From contig JBOIEQ010000029.1 in the NCBI GenBank assembly GCA_050741255.1, positions 1 to 35,816 on the forward strand: a stretch of DNA of 35,816 nucleotides. Direction: 5' to 3'. Below the pieces are notes generated by a model that worked only from the letters and a program-made list of their open reading frames with translations, searched no databases and had not been told where the DNA came from. This stretch comes from CAZXNF01 sp050741255. Lineage in GTDB: Bacteria; Pseudomonadota; Gammaproteobacteria; Burkholderiales; SG8-41. Shown piece after piece: positions 1-7,329 of the stretch (position 1 is the stretch's first letter; the number at the start of each line of letters is the position of its first letter). The position numbers and the translations under genes were made by a program.

Positions 1-887
1 GCCCCATCCGCCTCATCATTTCGTCGGCGGCCGGCGGCTCTCCGGACGTCGTTACGCGCATCCTCGCGGTCGAATTGACGAAGCAGATGGGCCAGACCTT
101 CGTGATCGACAACCGGCCGGGCGCGGCGCAGACCATCGGCACCGAAATGGTGGTGCGCGCGAACCCCGACGGCTACACGATCGGCTACGCCAACGTCGTG
201 ACGCTCGCGATCAACAAGTCGCTCCTGCCCAAGCAGCCGTATGACGCCGACCGCGATCTCGTGCCGATCGGGCAGTTCCTGTCCACCTTCAACCTGCTTT
301 GCGTGACCAACGGCCTGCCGGTGCGCTCGGTGAAGGAGTTGATCGACTACGCGAAAGCCAATCCCGGCAAGCTCCTCAACGCGTCCGGCGGCAACGGCAC
401 GACCGGTCATCTGGGTGGCGAGCTGTTCAAGATCATGACCGGCACGCAGATCACGCACGTGCCGTACAAGGGCAGTCCGCAGGGCATCCAGGACCTGATG
501 GCGGGGCAGGTGCAGCTCATGTTCGACAACCTCACCTCGATATCGCCGCACGTGAAGTCCGGCAAACTGCGCGGGCTCGGCGTGTCGAGCCTGAAGCGTT
601 CGCCCGTCTTCCCCGACATTCCGACCATTGCCGAAGCCGGTGTCCCCGGTTACGAGACCAATGCGTGGGGCGGGCTGGTCGCACCGGTGGGCACGCCGAA
701 GGCGATCATCGCGCGGCTCAACGCCGAGGTGAACCAGGCGCTCAAATCACCGGTACTGCGCGAACGCTACGCCGCCATCGAGGCGGAGCCCGTCGGCGGC
801 ACGCCTGAGCAGTTCACCGCCTTCGCGAAACGGGAAACGGTGAAATGGGCCGACGTCGTGAAGAAGTCGGGCGCGAAGCTGGATTGA
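1..887 (+). CDS. Bug/TctC-family tripartite tricarboxylate-type periplasmic receptor (5' truncated)
   Basis: The reading frame is open from base 3, so the gene enters from the left; the signal peptide and first residues are missing. The visible part starts with PIRLIISSAAGGSPDVVTR and continues with VIDNRPGAAQTIGTE, ADP/ANPDGYT-like and HVPYKGSPQGIQDLMAGQVQ, the ligand-pocket segments of the Bug (Bordetella uptake gene) receptors. About 295 residues are present of a usual 320-330. Bug proteins are periplasmic solute receptors for carboxylates and similar small molecules. No TctA/TctB membrane partner lies in the window, which is usual for orphan Bug genes in Burkholderiales. The D-aminoacylase gene follows in the same direction after 144 bases of repeat-bearing DNA, so the ligand may be related to acyl-amino acids, but this is only inferred. 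The ATG at 75 is internal and is not the start. Confidence 0.93.
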   Translation, partial: PIRLIISSAAGGSPDVVTRILAVELTKQMGQTFVIDNRPGAAQTIGTEMVVRANPDGYTIGYANVVTLAINKSLLPKQPYDADRDLVPIGQFLSTFNLLCVTNGLPVRSVKELIDYAKANPGKLLNASGGNGTTGHLGGELFKIMTGTQITHVPYKGSPQGIQDLMAGQVQLMFDNLTSISPHVKSGKLRGLGVSSLKRSPVFPDIPTIAEAGVPGYETNAWGGLVAPVGTPKAIIARLNAEVNQALKSPVLRERYAAIEAEPVGGTPEQFTAFAKRETVKWADVVKKSGAKLD

Positions 888-892
888 GTGCC

Positions 893-1021
893 GGGATTCG
901 GGATTTGAGATTGGGGATTCGAAACCCAGCCCGGTTCGGGACGACGCCATGCTCAAGGGCCGCCGATGCTGCGCCGGCTCGGTTTTGATCTCAAATCCCC
1001 AATCCCGAATCTCCAATCCCG
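893..1021. repeat. GGGATT-type inverted repeat pair between Bug receptor and D-aminoacylase
   Basis: A short G-rich repeat built on GGGATT/GGGGATT units lies at 893-921, and a similar run in inverse orientation lies at 988-1021. GGGATTTGAGAT (900-911) is matched exactly by its reverse complement at 988-999. A second match is GATTCGGGATT, near 895-905 and 1001-1011. The pair could fold into a hairpin with a loop of about 76 bases. The repeat occupies the whole gap up to the start of the next gene and could affect its expression. Related GGGATT strings are scattered intergenic repeats in some high-GC proteobacteria, from memory. Confidence 0.65.
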
Positions 1022-1031
1022 CCTTCAAACA

Positions 1032-2477
1032 ATGCACTACGACCTGATTGTCCGCAACGGCACCGTCATCGACGGCACCCGGGCGCCGCGGTTTGCCGCC
1101 GATGTGGCGATCCGCGACGGGCGTATCGCGGCGATCGGCCGGCTCGATGCGGCGCGTGCGGATGCCGAAGTGGACGCCAGCGGCATGATCGTCGCGCCGG
1201 GCTTCATCGACGCGCACACCCACGACGACCGCTTGCTGTTCTCCGATCCGGCAATGACGCCGAAAGTCAGCCAGGGCGTCACCACCGTCATTACCGGCAA
1301 CTGCGGCATCAGCCTCGCGCATTCGCCCCCGCCCGGTGCGGACGGAACGATCGTGCCGCCGATCGACCTGCTGGACGGCACCGGCGAGTGGCTGCGGTTC
1401 CCGTCCTTTGCCGCCTACCGCGAGGAACTCGCGGCGAAACCCGCGGCCACCAATGCGGCCTGCCTGGTCGGCCACACCACCTTCCGGGTCGCGGTCATGG
1501 ACCGGCTCGACCGCGCGGCGACCGCGACTGAAATCGCGAAGATGCGTGCAATGGCGCATGAATCACTGGCGTCGGGTGCGATCGGCGTGTCCACGGGCAC
1601 GGCCTACCCGCCGGCGGCGATGGCGCCCACCGAAGAACTGATCGAGGTCTGCCGTCCACTGACGGAATTCGGCGGGCTGTACGTCACGCACATGCGCAAC
1701 GAGGACGACCAGGTGTGCGAGTCCATAGCCGAGACCTGCGATATCGGCCGCGCGCTGGGCGTGCCGGTGATCATTTCGCATCACAAGTGCGTCGGCGTCC
1801 GTAATCATGGGCGATCCCCCGAAACGCTCGCGCTGATCGGCGAGCGCATGCGCGGGCAGGCGGTGGGTCTCGACTGCTACCCCTACATCGCCTCGTCCAC
1901 GGTGCTGCGCTATGACCGGCTGGAGCAGTCCTCGCGCATCATCATCACGTGGTCAAAACCGCATCCGGAGTTCTCGGGCGTCGATCTCGACGAGGTGGCG
2001 AAGCGACTGGGGATGGGCAAGGCCGACGCTGTGGAGAAGATCAAGCCGGCGGGCGCGATCTATTTCATGCTCGACGAGCAGGACGTGCAGCGCGTCCTGG
2101 CCTATGAGCACACGATGATCGGCTCCGACGGCCTGCCGCACGACGCCAAGCCGCACCCGCGGCTGTGGGGCACCTTCCCGCGCGTGCTGGGGCACTACGC
2201 GCGCGACCTGAAACTGTTTTCGCTGGAAACCGCGGTCCACAAGATGACCGGACTGCCGGCGGCGAAGTTCGGGCTGGCGGAACGGGGCACGCTGAAAACG
2301 GGCTGCGCCGCGGACCTCACGGTGTTCGACGCGGAGACGGTGATCGATGTCGCGGACTTCGCGAACGGGGCGCAGCCGGCGAAGGGCATCGCCACGGTGA
2401 TCGTCAATGGCGCGGTCGTCTGGCGTGAAGGCCGCGCGACAGGGGCGCGGCCGGGCCGCCTGTTGGTGCGGGCCTAG
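1032..2477 (+). CDS. N-acyl-D-amino-acid deacylase (D-aminoacylase), amidohydrolase superfamily
   Basis: This 481-residue enzyme should hydrolyse N-acyl-D-amino acids to a carboxylate and a free D-amino acid. The amidohydrolase metal motif HTHDD is at residues 62-66, with C91 in GNCGIS, H220 in THMRNEDD, H250 in SHHK and D366 in GSDGLPH. These match the zinc ligands and catalytic Asp known from the Alcaligenes enzyme, with H220, H250 and D366 at the same numbers. The C-terminal HPRLWGTFPRVL segment is also typical. I chose the ATG at 1032 because translation from there gives MHYDLIVRNGTVIDG, the normal N-terminus; the upstream extension would read through the GGGATT repeat. No good ribosome-binding site is visible. 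The gene converges on the protease gene, 19 bases away. Whether it prefers D-Asp, D-Glu or neutral residues cannot be told. Confidence 0.93.
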   Translation: MHYDLIVRNGTVIDGTRAPRFAADVAIRDGRIAAIGRLDAARADAEVDASGMIVAPGFIDAHTHDDRLLFSDPAMTPKVSQGVTTVITGNCGISLAHSPPPGADGTIVPPIDLLDGTGEWLRFPSFAAYREELAAKPAATNAACLVGHTTFRVAVMDRLDRAATATEIAKMRAMAHESLASGAIGVSTGTAYPPAAMAPTEELIEVCRPLTEFGGLYVTHMRNEDDQVCESIAETCDIGRALGVPVIISHHKCVGVRNHGRSPETLALIGERMRGQAVGLDCYPYIASSTVLRYDRLEQSSRIIITWSKPHPEFSGVDLDEVAKRLGMGKADAVEKIKPAGAIYFMLDEQDVQRVLAYEHTMIGSDGLPHDAKPHPRLWGTFPRVLGHYARDLKLFSLETAVHKMTGLPAAKFGLAERGTLKTGCAADLTVFDAETVIDVADFANGAQPAKGIATVIVNGAVVWREGRATGARPGRLLVRA

Positions 2478-2496
2478 CCGGAATCGCGCACGGTGA

Positions 2497-3624
2497 TCAA
2501 CGAAGCGAGAACGTGAAATCCGTTCCGTCCTGGTCGGGTTGCAGGCGGTATTCGTTCGCGGAGAGCTGTACCAACTGATAACAACCGGTTTGACCCAGCC
2601 AGAATCCATTGGGCGATGTGTTGAATCTGAAACAGATCTGATTGCTGCCCGCCCGGATTTGTTGCCCGCCGCGCGCGCTCGCGGCAATGCCGCTGCCGGT
2701 GGACGGATTGTTCGAGGGCTCGGTGAAGCCGTCGACATAACTGCCGTAGAGTTGCAGCCGCAGCGGCTGTCCGCCGGCGGAGACGCCGTTCAGGCTGCGG
2801 TTGACCTGAAAGAATTTCGTGAACGCCTCGCCCGTAATCTTCCTGGGGAATTCGCCGGGCGCTGTGGCAGTCGTGGCGGGCGTAGTGGACGCGGTAGCCG
2901 GTGCCGTGGCGACCGCGGTCGTGGCGGCTTCGCGGCGCTTGTCGAGGGCGGCCTGGCCGCGGACGGGAACCTCGGCGATCCACTCGGCGGGAACCGCGAA
3001 GTTGAGGTTCTGGGCTTCCCTGCGCTGGAAGGACGTGATGCCGATCAGCCGGCCTTCCGTGTCGAACAGCCCGCCGCCGCTGGAGCCGGGCGAAATCGCG
3101 GCGCTGGTCTGGATCAGGCGCGCGCCGCCGGTCTCATCGCCGCGCAGTGAAGAGATCAAACCGTCGCTCAGCGTGAGCTCCAGCCCCTGCGGGCTGCCGA
3201 TGGCGTAGACGCGCTGGCCGACCTTCAGCGTGCCCGCCGGCGCGACAACGAGCGCGGGTGCGGTGAAGTTGCGCACGGAGAGCTGGCACAGGTCGCGCTC
3301 GGCGTCCGGGAACTCGAGGGTGGCAACGTAGATCACGTTGTCCTGGCGGATCTGGATCGAGCGCGACTGGCGCAGCACGTGGCAGTTGGTGATGAGCCGG
3401 CCGGGCCCGATCACGACCGCGCTGCCCTGCGACACCAGCCGTTCCTGCGCATCGAGCGCGCGCACCGTCCACACGCTCGGCGCCACCTTCTCGAAGATCT
3501 TGTCGGGTTCGAGCGCGCGGGTGATCCCGGGCGCGCCCGCCAGCGCCGCGCCGGCGCACAGTGCAACCGCCAGCCGCCGGCGGAGCGGCGCTGGCCCGCG
3601 GGACATCATGCCGGGTAACCGCAC
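2497..3624 (-). CDS. Secreted trypsin-like serine protease (HtrA/S1C type, no PDZ domain)
   Basis: The 375-residue product starts with a basic stretch and a hydrophobic segment ending near ALA/TRALEP (about residue 38), so it is probably exported. A chymotrypsin-fold protease domain follows (about 45-220) with the triad H82 (TNCHVL), D111 (AERDLC) and S182 in GSSGG. GSAVVIGPGRLITNCHVL and GLISSLRG are typical of the HtrA/DegP catalytic domain. After an Ala/Thr/Pro-rich linker (about 233-258) comes a C-terminal domain of about 115 residues that I do not recognise; it replaces the usual PDZ domains. The start is GTG at 3624 with AGGGGGAG five bases upstream; ATG at 3609 is an alternative. The start lies one base beyond the stop of a 42-aa small ORF and about 140 bases after gltL, so it may be read from the glt transcript. 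Confidence 0.88.
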   Translation of the reverse strand: MRLPGMMSRGPAPLRRRLAVALCAGAALAGAPGITRALEPDKIFEKVAPSVWTVRALDAQERLVSQGSAVVIGPGRLITNCHVLRQSRSIQIRQDNVIYVATLEFPDAERDLCQLSVRNFTAPALVVAPAGTLKVGQRVYAIGSPQGLELTLSDGLISSLRGDETGGARLIQTSAAISPGSSGGGLFDTEGRLIGITSFQRREAQNLNFAVPAEWIAEVPVRGQAALDKRREAATTAVATAPATASTTPATTATAPGEFPRKITGEAFTKFFQVNRSLNGVSAGGQPLRLQLYGSYVDGFTEPSNNPSTGSGIAASARGGQQIRAGSNQICFRFNTSPNGFWLGQTGCYQLVQLSANEYRLQPDQDGTDFTFSLR

Positions 3625-3625
3625 G

Positions 3626-3754
3626 TCAGCTCCCCCTCAGCAGGCATTTCAGATCGTCGAGCGTGGCCGGGGCGAGGTCTGGCCAGGCGGGTTCCTTCGT
3701 CTGCAGCGCATCACGGCCGGCTGCGGCGATCAGGCCGAGTAGGCGGCGCAACAT
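3626..3754 (-). CDS. Small ORF, 42 aa, between gltL and the protease gene
   Basis: I recognise no family. The frame runs from ATG at 3754 to TGA at 3628-3626 and begins MLRRLLGLIAAAGRDAL, a short hydrophobic or amphipathic helix, followed by an acidic/Pro-containing tail. GGAG lies eight bases before the ATG. About 34 of 42 codons end in G or C, like real genes here. It starts 13 bases after the gltL stop, and its own stop is one base before the protease GTG start, a spacing suggestive of translational coupling. It could be a leader-type coupling peptide, a small protein, or a chance ORF in GC-rich DNA. Confidence 0.45.
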   Translation of the reverse strand: MLRRLLGLIAAAGRDALQTKEPAWPDLAPATLDDLKCLLRGS

Positions 3755-3767
3755 GCGGAAAACTCCG

Positions 3768-4502
3768 TCAGTGCTGGAGGATCTTGGACAGGAACTGCAC
3801 CGCGCGGTCGGAACGCGGCTTGCCGAAGAAGTCGTCCTTCTTCGCGTCTTCCACGATCTCGCCGCGGTCCATGAAGATCACCCGGTGGGCGACCTTCTTG
3901 GCGAAGCCCATTTCGTGGGTCACCACCATCATGGTCATGCCTTCCTTCGCGAGCTCGACCATCACGTCGAGCACCTCGTTGATCATCTCGGGGTCCAGCG
4001 CCGAGGTCGGCTCGTCGAACAGCATGGCGATCGGGTCCATCGACAGCGCGCGGGCGATCGCCACGCGCTGCTGCTGGCCGCCGGAGAGCTGGCCGGGATA
4101 CTTGTCCTTCTGCGCGATCAGCCCGACGCGGTCGAGCAGCTTCAGGCCGCGCGCCACCGCCTCGTCCTTCGGCCGGTTCAGCACCTTGACCTGCGCCAGC
4201 GCGAGGTTCTCGGTGATGGAGAGGTGCGGGAACAGTTCGAAGTTCTGGAATACCATGCCGATCCGCGAACGCAGCTTCGGCAGATCGGTCTTGGGATCGC
4301 TGACCGAGACGCCGTCGACGGTGACGTCGCCTTTCTGGAAGGGCTCCAGCGCGTTCACGCACTTGATCAGCGTCGATTTCCCGGAGCCGGAGGGGCCGCA
4401 CACGACGACCACCTCGCCCTTGTCGACCTGGGTCGTGCAGTTGGTCAGCACCTGGAAGCTGCCGTACCACTTGGAGATGTTCTTGATGTCGATCATGGCC
4501 AT
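3768..4502 (-). CDS. gltL: Glutamate/aspartate ABC transporter ATP-binding protein
   Basis: The 244-residue cytoplasmic ATPase drives the GltIJKL importer. Walker A is GPSGSGKST (36-44), the Q-loop is FQNFELFPH (85-93), the signature is LSGGQQQR (139-146), Walker B is AMLFDEPT (159-166) and the H-loop is H196. The FQNFELFPHLSITENL segment and overall length are those of the polar amino acid transporter (PAAT) subgroup. It is the last glt gene, 21 bases after gltK. ATG at 4496 (MIDIKN) is an equally possible start; neither has a clear Shine-Dalgarno sequence. The specificity to Glu/Asp rests on operon order and similarity to GltL; other acidic or amide amino acids remain possible. Confidence 0.95.
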   Translation of the reverse strand: MAMIDIKNISKWYGSFQVLTNCTTQVDKGEVVVVCGPSGSGKSTLIKCVNALEPFQKGDVTVDGVSVSDPKTDLPKLRSRIGMVFQNFELFPHLSITENLALAQVKVLNRPKDEAVARGLKLLDRVGLIAQKDKYPGQLSGGQQQRVAIARALSMDPIAMLFDEPTSALDPEMINEVLDVMVELAKEGMTMMVVTHEMGFAKKVAHRVIFMDRGEIVEDAKKDDFFGKPRSDRAVQFLSKILQH

Positions 4503-4523
4503 GATGGGATTCCCGAAGTTCTT

Positions 4524-5222
4524 TTACAGCTTGCCCGGCACCGCGATTTTCGCCTGCAACTGCTTGACCAGCATGGAGAGGCCGAAGCTGATGATGAAAT
4601 AGACGAGTGCCGCGAAAAGATACATCTCGACCAGGCGCCCGTCGCGCTGCGCGATCTTGGACGCGGCGCCGAGGAAGTCGGTGATCGACAGCACGTAGAC
4701 GAGGGAAGTGTCCTGGAACAGGATGATGGTCTGGGTGAGCAGCACCGGCGTCATGTTGCGGAAGGCCTGCGGCAGCACGACCTGGCCCATGGTCTGCCAG
4801 TAGTTGAGGCCCAGCGCGTAGCCGGCCGCAACCTGCCCGCGGGGAATGGACTGGATGCCCGCGCGCATGATCTCGCAGTAGTAGGCCGCCTCGAACATCA
4901 TGAAGGTGACGACGCAGGAGAGGAAGGCGCCGACCCTGACCGGCTGGTTGGCGCCGATGATCCAGGCGCCAATATAGGGCACCAGGAAGTAGAACCAGAA
5001 GATCACCAGCAGCAGCGGCACCGAGCGCATCAGGTTCACGTAGCTGGTCGCGAGCATGGACAGCGGCTTGAACGACGACAGCCGCATCATGGCGAGCAGG
5101 GTGCCGAAGAAGATGCCGCCCGTCATCGCGATGGCCGTCAGCGTCAGCGTGAAGGTCATGCCCTCCCTGAACAGGTAGGGCAGCGAGCGCTGGATGACGT
5201 CGAAATCGAAGCCCGTAAACAT
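4524..5222 (-). CDS. gltK: Glutamate/aspartate ABC transporter permease
   Basis: This 232-residue inner-membrane permease has about five hydrophobic segments. It carries the PAAT-family signature around NLMRSVPLLLVIFWFYF (about 63-79) and the EAA-type cytoplasmic loop near AGIQSIPRGQVAAGYALGL (about 122-140), which docks on GltL. It would pair with GltJ as a heterodimeric channel. It is separated by 13 bases from gltJ and 21 from gltL, all leftward, so the genes are certainly co-transcribed. Confidence 0.95.
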   Translation of the reverse strand: MFTGFDFDVIQRSLPYLFREGMTFTLTLTAIAMTGGIFFGTLLAMMRLSSFKPLSMLATSYVNLMRSVPLLLVIFWFYFLVPYIGAWIIGANQPVRVGAFLSCVVTFMMFEAAYYCEIMRAGIQSIPRGQVAAGYALGLNYWQTMGQVVLPQAFRNMTPVLLTQTIILFQDTSLVYVLSITDFLGAASKIAQRDGRLVEMYLFAALVYFIISFGLSMLVKQLQAKIAVPGKL

Positions 5223-5235
5223 CGGATTCAGCCTG

Positions 5236-5997
5236 TTAATGTCCGGCCAGTGGCACGCTGGCCGCGGTGCCGATGAAGCCCGGCACGGCCACGCGCTTTT
5301 CCAGCCAGCGCATGAACAGCACGACGATGGCGTTGACGAGGATGTAAATGATGGTCGCCGCGGTGAACGCTTCGAACACGTTGAAGGTGAATTCCTGGAT
5401 CGCGCGGGCGCGGGCGGTGAGTTCGATCAGGCCGATCGTCAGCGCGACCGACGAGTTCTTGATGATGTTCATGAACTCGGAGGTGAGCGGCGGCATCACG
5501 ATGCGGAAGGCCATCGGCAGCAGCACGTAGCGGTAGGTCTGCGGCACCGTCAGCCCGAGCGCGGTGCCGGCCATGCTCTGTCCGCGCGGCAGCGACTGGA
5601 TGCCGGCGCGTACCTGCTCGGCGACCCGCGCCGAGGTGAAGAAGCCCAGGCACAGCACCGCCGGCAAGAAGGAGCCCCAGGGCGGCGCCATCTGCTTCAG
5701 GGCGTCACCCATGCCCTTGGGGAGGGTTTCGGGCAACACGAAGTACCACAGGAACATCTGCACGAGGAGCGGGATGTTGCGGAACAGCTCCACATAGGCG
5801 TTGCCGAATCGCACCGCCCATTTCGACTGCGTGGTGCGCATGGTGCCGATGATCGAGCCCAGTGAGAGTGCGATCACCCATGCGGACAGCGCCGTGATGA
5901 TCGTCCAGCCGAGGCCGGAGATCAGCCAGCCGTAGTACGGGCCGGTGCCATCAGGCGCCGCCTGCCAGAAAACGCCCCAATTCCAGTTGTAGTTCAA
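5236..5997 (-). CDS. gltJ: Glutamate/aspartate ABC transporter permease
   Basis: This 253-residue inner-membrane permease is the partner of GltK. The N-terminus MNYNWNWGVFWQ resembles GltJ proteins. Hydrophobic segments alternate with the family motif NAYVELFRNIPLLVQMFLWYF (in part, about 86-106) and the EAA loop RAGIQSLPRGQSMAGTALGL (in part, about 151-170). The gene lies 120 bases downstream of gltI; that gap holds a strong intrinsic terminator hairpin, so gltJKL is probably made in smaller amounts than the receptor. Confidence 0.95.
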   Translation of the reverse strand: MNYNWNWGVFWQAAPDGTGPYYGWLISGLGWTIITALSAWVIALSLGSIIGTMRTTQSKWAVRFGNAYVELFRNIPLLVQMFLWYFVLPETLPKGMGDALKQMAPPWGSFLPAVLCLGFFTSARVAEQVRAGIQSLPRGQSMAGTALGLTVPQTYRYVLLPMAFRIVMPPLTSEFMNIIKNSSVALTIGLIELTARARAIQEFTFNVFEAFTAATIIYILVNAIVVLFMRWLEKRVAVPGFIGTAASVPLAGH

Positions 5998-6054
5998 ACC
6001 GCGCTCTCCCTGAGCGTTGCTGCATTATGCGTCGTCACCGCCGCGCGCGGCGGG

Positions 6055-6087
6055 CAAAAAAACGGGGGACTCTACGGTCCCCCGTTT
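6055..6087 (-). terminator. Intrinsic terminator/attenuator between gltI and gltJ
   Basis: On the minus strand a perfect 11-bp stem, AAACGGGGGAC (its partner GTCCCCCGTTT), with a six-base loop is followed at once by seven T residues. In plus coordinates the arms are 6060-6070 and 6077-6087 and the A-run is 6054-6061. It sits inside the glt operon, 30 bases past the gltI stop and 58 before the gltJ start, so it should let only part of the transcripts reach gltJKL, or stabilise the gltI 3' end. Confidence 0.88.
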
Positions 6088-6117
6088 CGGTACGGTGAAG
6101 TCTGTGTCGCCTGCCGC

Positions 6118-7020
6118 TTACTGGTAGACGGCCGGGTCGCCGGAGTCGGTCGGGCTACCCACGACTTTCTTGAACTGCGCGCTCATCGGCACGTTCAGAT
6201 TGATGCCCTTGGGCGGGATGGGGGACGAGAACCACTTAGCGTAGATCTTGTTGATCTCGCCGCTCTTCATCACGGCGATCATGGCATTGTCCACGACCTT
6301 CTTGAACGCCGGGTCTTCCCTGCGCAGCATGATGCCGTAGGGCTCCACGGTGTAAGCCTCGTTGCCGATCGCGAAATCGGCAGGCGACTTCGCCTGGGCG
6401 ACCAGGCTGTAGAGCAGGATGTCGTCCATGAAGAAGGCGACGGCGCGGCCGGTCTCCACCATCAGGAAGGCTTCCGCGTGGTCCTTGGCGGTGAGGATGC
6501 TCATGCCCAGGTTCTTCTCGGCGTTGGTCTTGGTCAGCCAGGCAATGTTGGTCGTGCCAGCGGTGGAGACCACGGTCTTGCCCTTGAGGTCGTCCAGCTT
6601 GGCGATCTTGGAATCTTTCTTGGCGACGTAACGGTTCGCGGTCACGAAGTGGGTAATCGTGAAAGCCACCTGCTTCTGGCGATCGAGGTTGTTGGTGGTC
6701 GAGCCGCACTCGAGGTCGATCGTGCCGTTGGCCATCAGCGGTATGCGGGTGGCTGAGGTCACGGGGTTCAGCGCCACTTTCAGGCCGGGCATCTTGAGCT
6801 CGGTTTTGACGGCGTCGACGATCTTCATGCACAGGTCCATTGCGTAACCGATGACCTGCTGCTTGTCGTCGTAGTACGAGAAGGGCGTGGACGAATCGCG
6901 ATGGCCGAGGGTGATCGTGCCCGAACCCTTGACTTTACCGAGCGTGCCATCCTGGCCCGCGGCGGGGGTGGCGATGGCCGCACCGGCGATCAGTGCCAGC
7001 ATCAGTTTCGACATGCGCAT
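6118..7020 (-). CDS. gltI: Glutamate/aspartate periplasmic binding protein
   Basis: The 300-residue precursor has a signal peptide (MRMSKLMLALIAGAAIATPA) and an extracellular solute-binding protein family 3 fold. The first domain shows GTITLGHRDSSTPFSYYD and the second VAFFMDDILLYSLVAQ, both typical of GltI receptors for acidic amino acids. I set the start at ATG 7020 because GAGGAG lies six bases upstream; translation from 7071 would add an unlikely 17-residue leader. Its partners GltJ, GltK and GltL follow downstream beyond a terminator. The neighbouring aspartate/glutamate racemase gene points the same way and fits an acidic amino acid theme. Confidence 0.95.
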   Translation of the reverse strand: MRMSKLMLALIAGAAIATPAAGQDGTLGKVKGSGTITLGHRDSSTPFSYYDDKQQVIGYAMDLCMKIVDAVKTELKMPGLKVALNPVTSATRIPLMANGTIDLECGSTTNNLDRQKQVAFTITHFVTANRYVAKKDSKIAKLDDLKGKTVVSTAGTTNIAWLTKTNAEKNLGMSILTAKDHAEAFLMVETGRAVAFFMDDILLYSLVAQAKSPADFAIGNEAYTVEPYGIMLRREDPAFKKVVDNAMIAVMKSGEINKIYAKWFSSPIPPKGINLNVPMSAQFKKVVGSPTDSGDPAVYQ

Positions 7021-7329
7021 AACAATCTCCTCGTCTGAATGTGGGCCGGGCTGGATCGCGACCGGCCGCAACGGATGTAACGGATGAAGCGGATGAAACG
7101 TAGGGAAAGTGACTTGTGGGGCGGAAAGGGTAAACAGAAGCGGTATTTGCGTGCCAATCTAGCCCAATGGCCGGGGCTTGTCCACAGCATGGGCCGCGCT
7201 CCCTTGCCGGTTTGCGACTACGCCGGGACCGGGGGGGTGGCCCGTGCACCGCGACCGGGCTTCGCGGGGGCGCCGTGTCGGCATTTGGTGCAGGCGGCAG
7301 GCCCGGGGCCCGTATTTCCGCAGCCCGGG
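7021..7329. other. Intergenic region upstream of gltI
   Basis: This 309-base gap must hold the gltI promoter (minus strand) and the end of the racemase transcript. GAGGAG at 7027-7032 is the gltI ribosome-binding site. A 9-bp tandem repeat lies at 7071-7097. A G7 run is at 7231-7237. Next to the racemase stop, GCCCGGG (7301-7307) can pair with CCCGGGC (7324-7330) as a possible weak terminator, without a T-run. No convincing ORF or sigma-70 promoter was seen. Confidence 0.5.
7071..7097. repeat. 9-bp tandem repeat (3 copies) in the gltI 5' region
   Basis: Three consecutive copies of RCGGATGWA are read as acggatgta, acggatgaa and gcggatgaa, followed by a further acg. The array lies about 50 bases upstream of the gltI ATG, in the likely leader or promoter-proximal region. 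Confidence 0.7.

Noticed and set aside
3561..5276. 571-codon plus-strand open frame opposite gltL/gltK
   Set aside because: Shadow of the glt genes; no recognisable motif and no ribosome-binding site.
7145..7170. Sigma-54-like promoter (TTGGCACG...) upstream of gltI on the minus strand
   Set aside because: The -24 part TGGCACG is good, but 4 bases later TACC stands where TTGC is needed, so the -12 GC is broken. In pseudomonads gltI-type operons are sigma-54-controlled, which made it worth checking.
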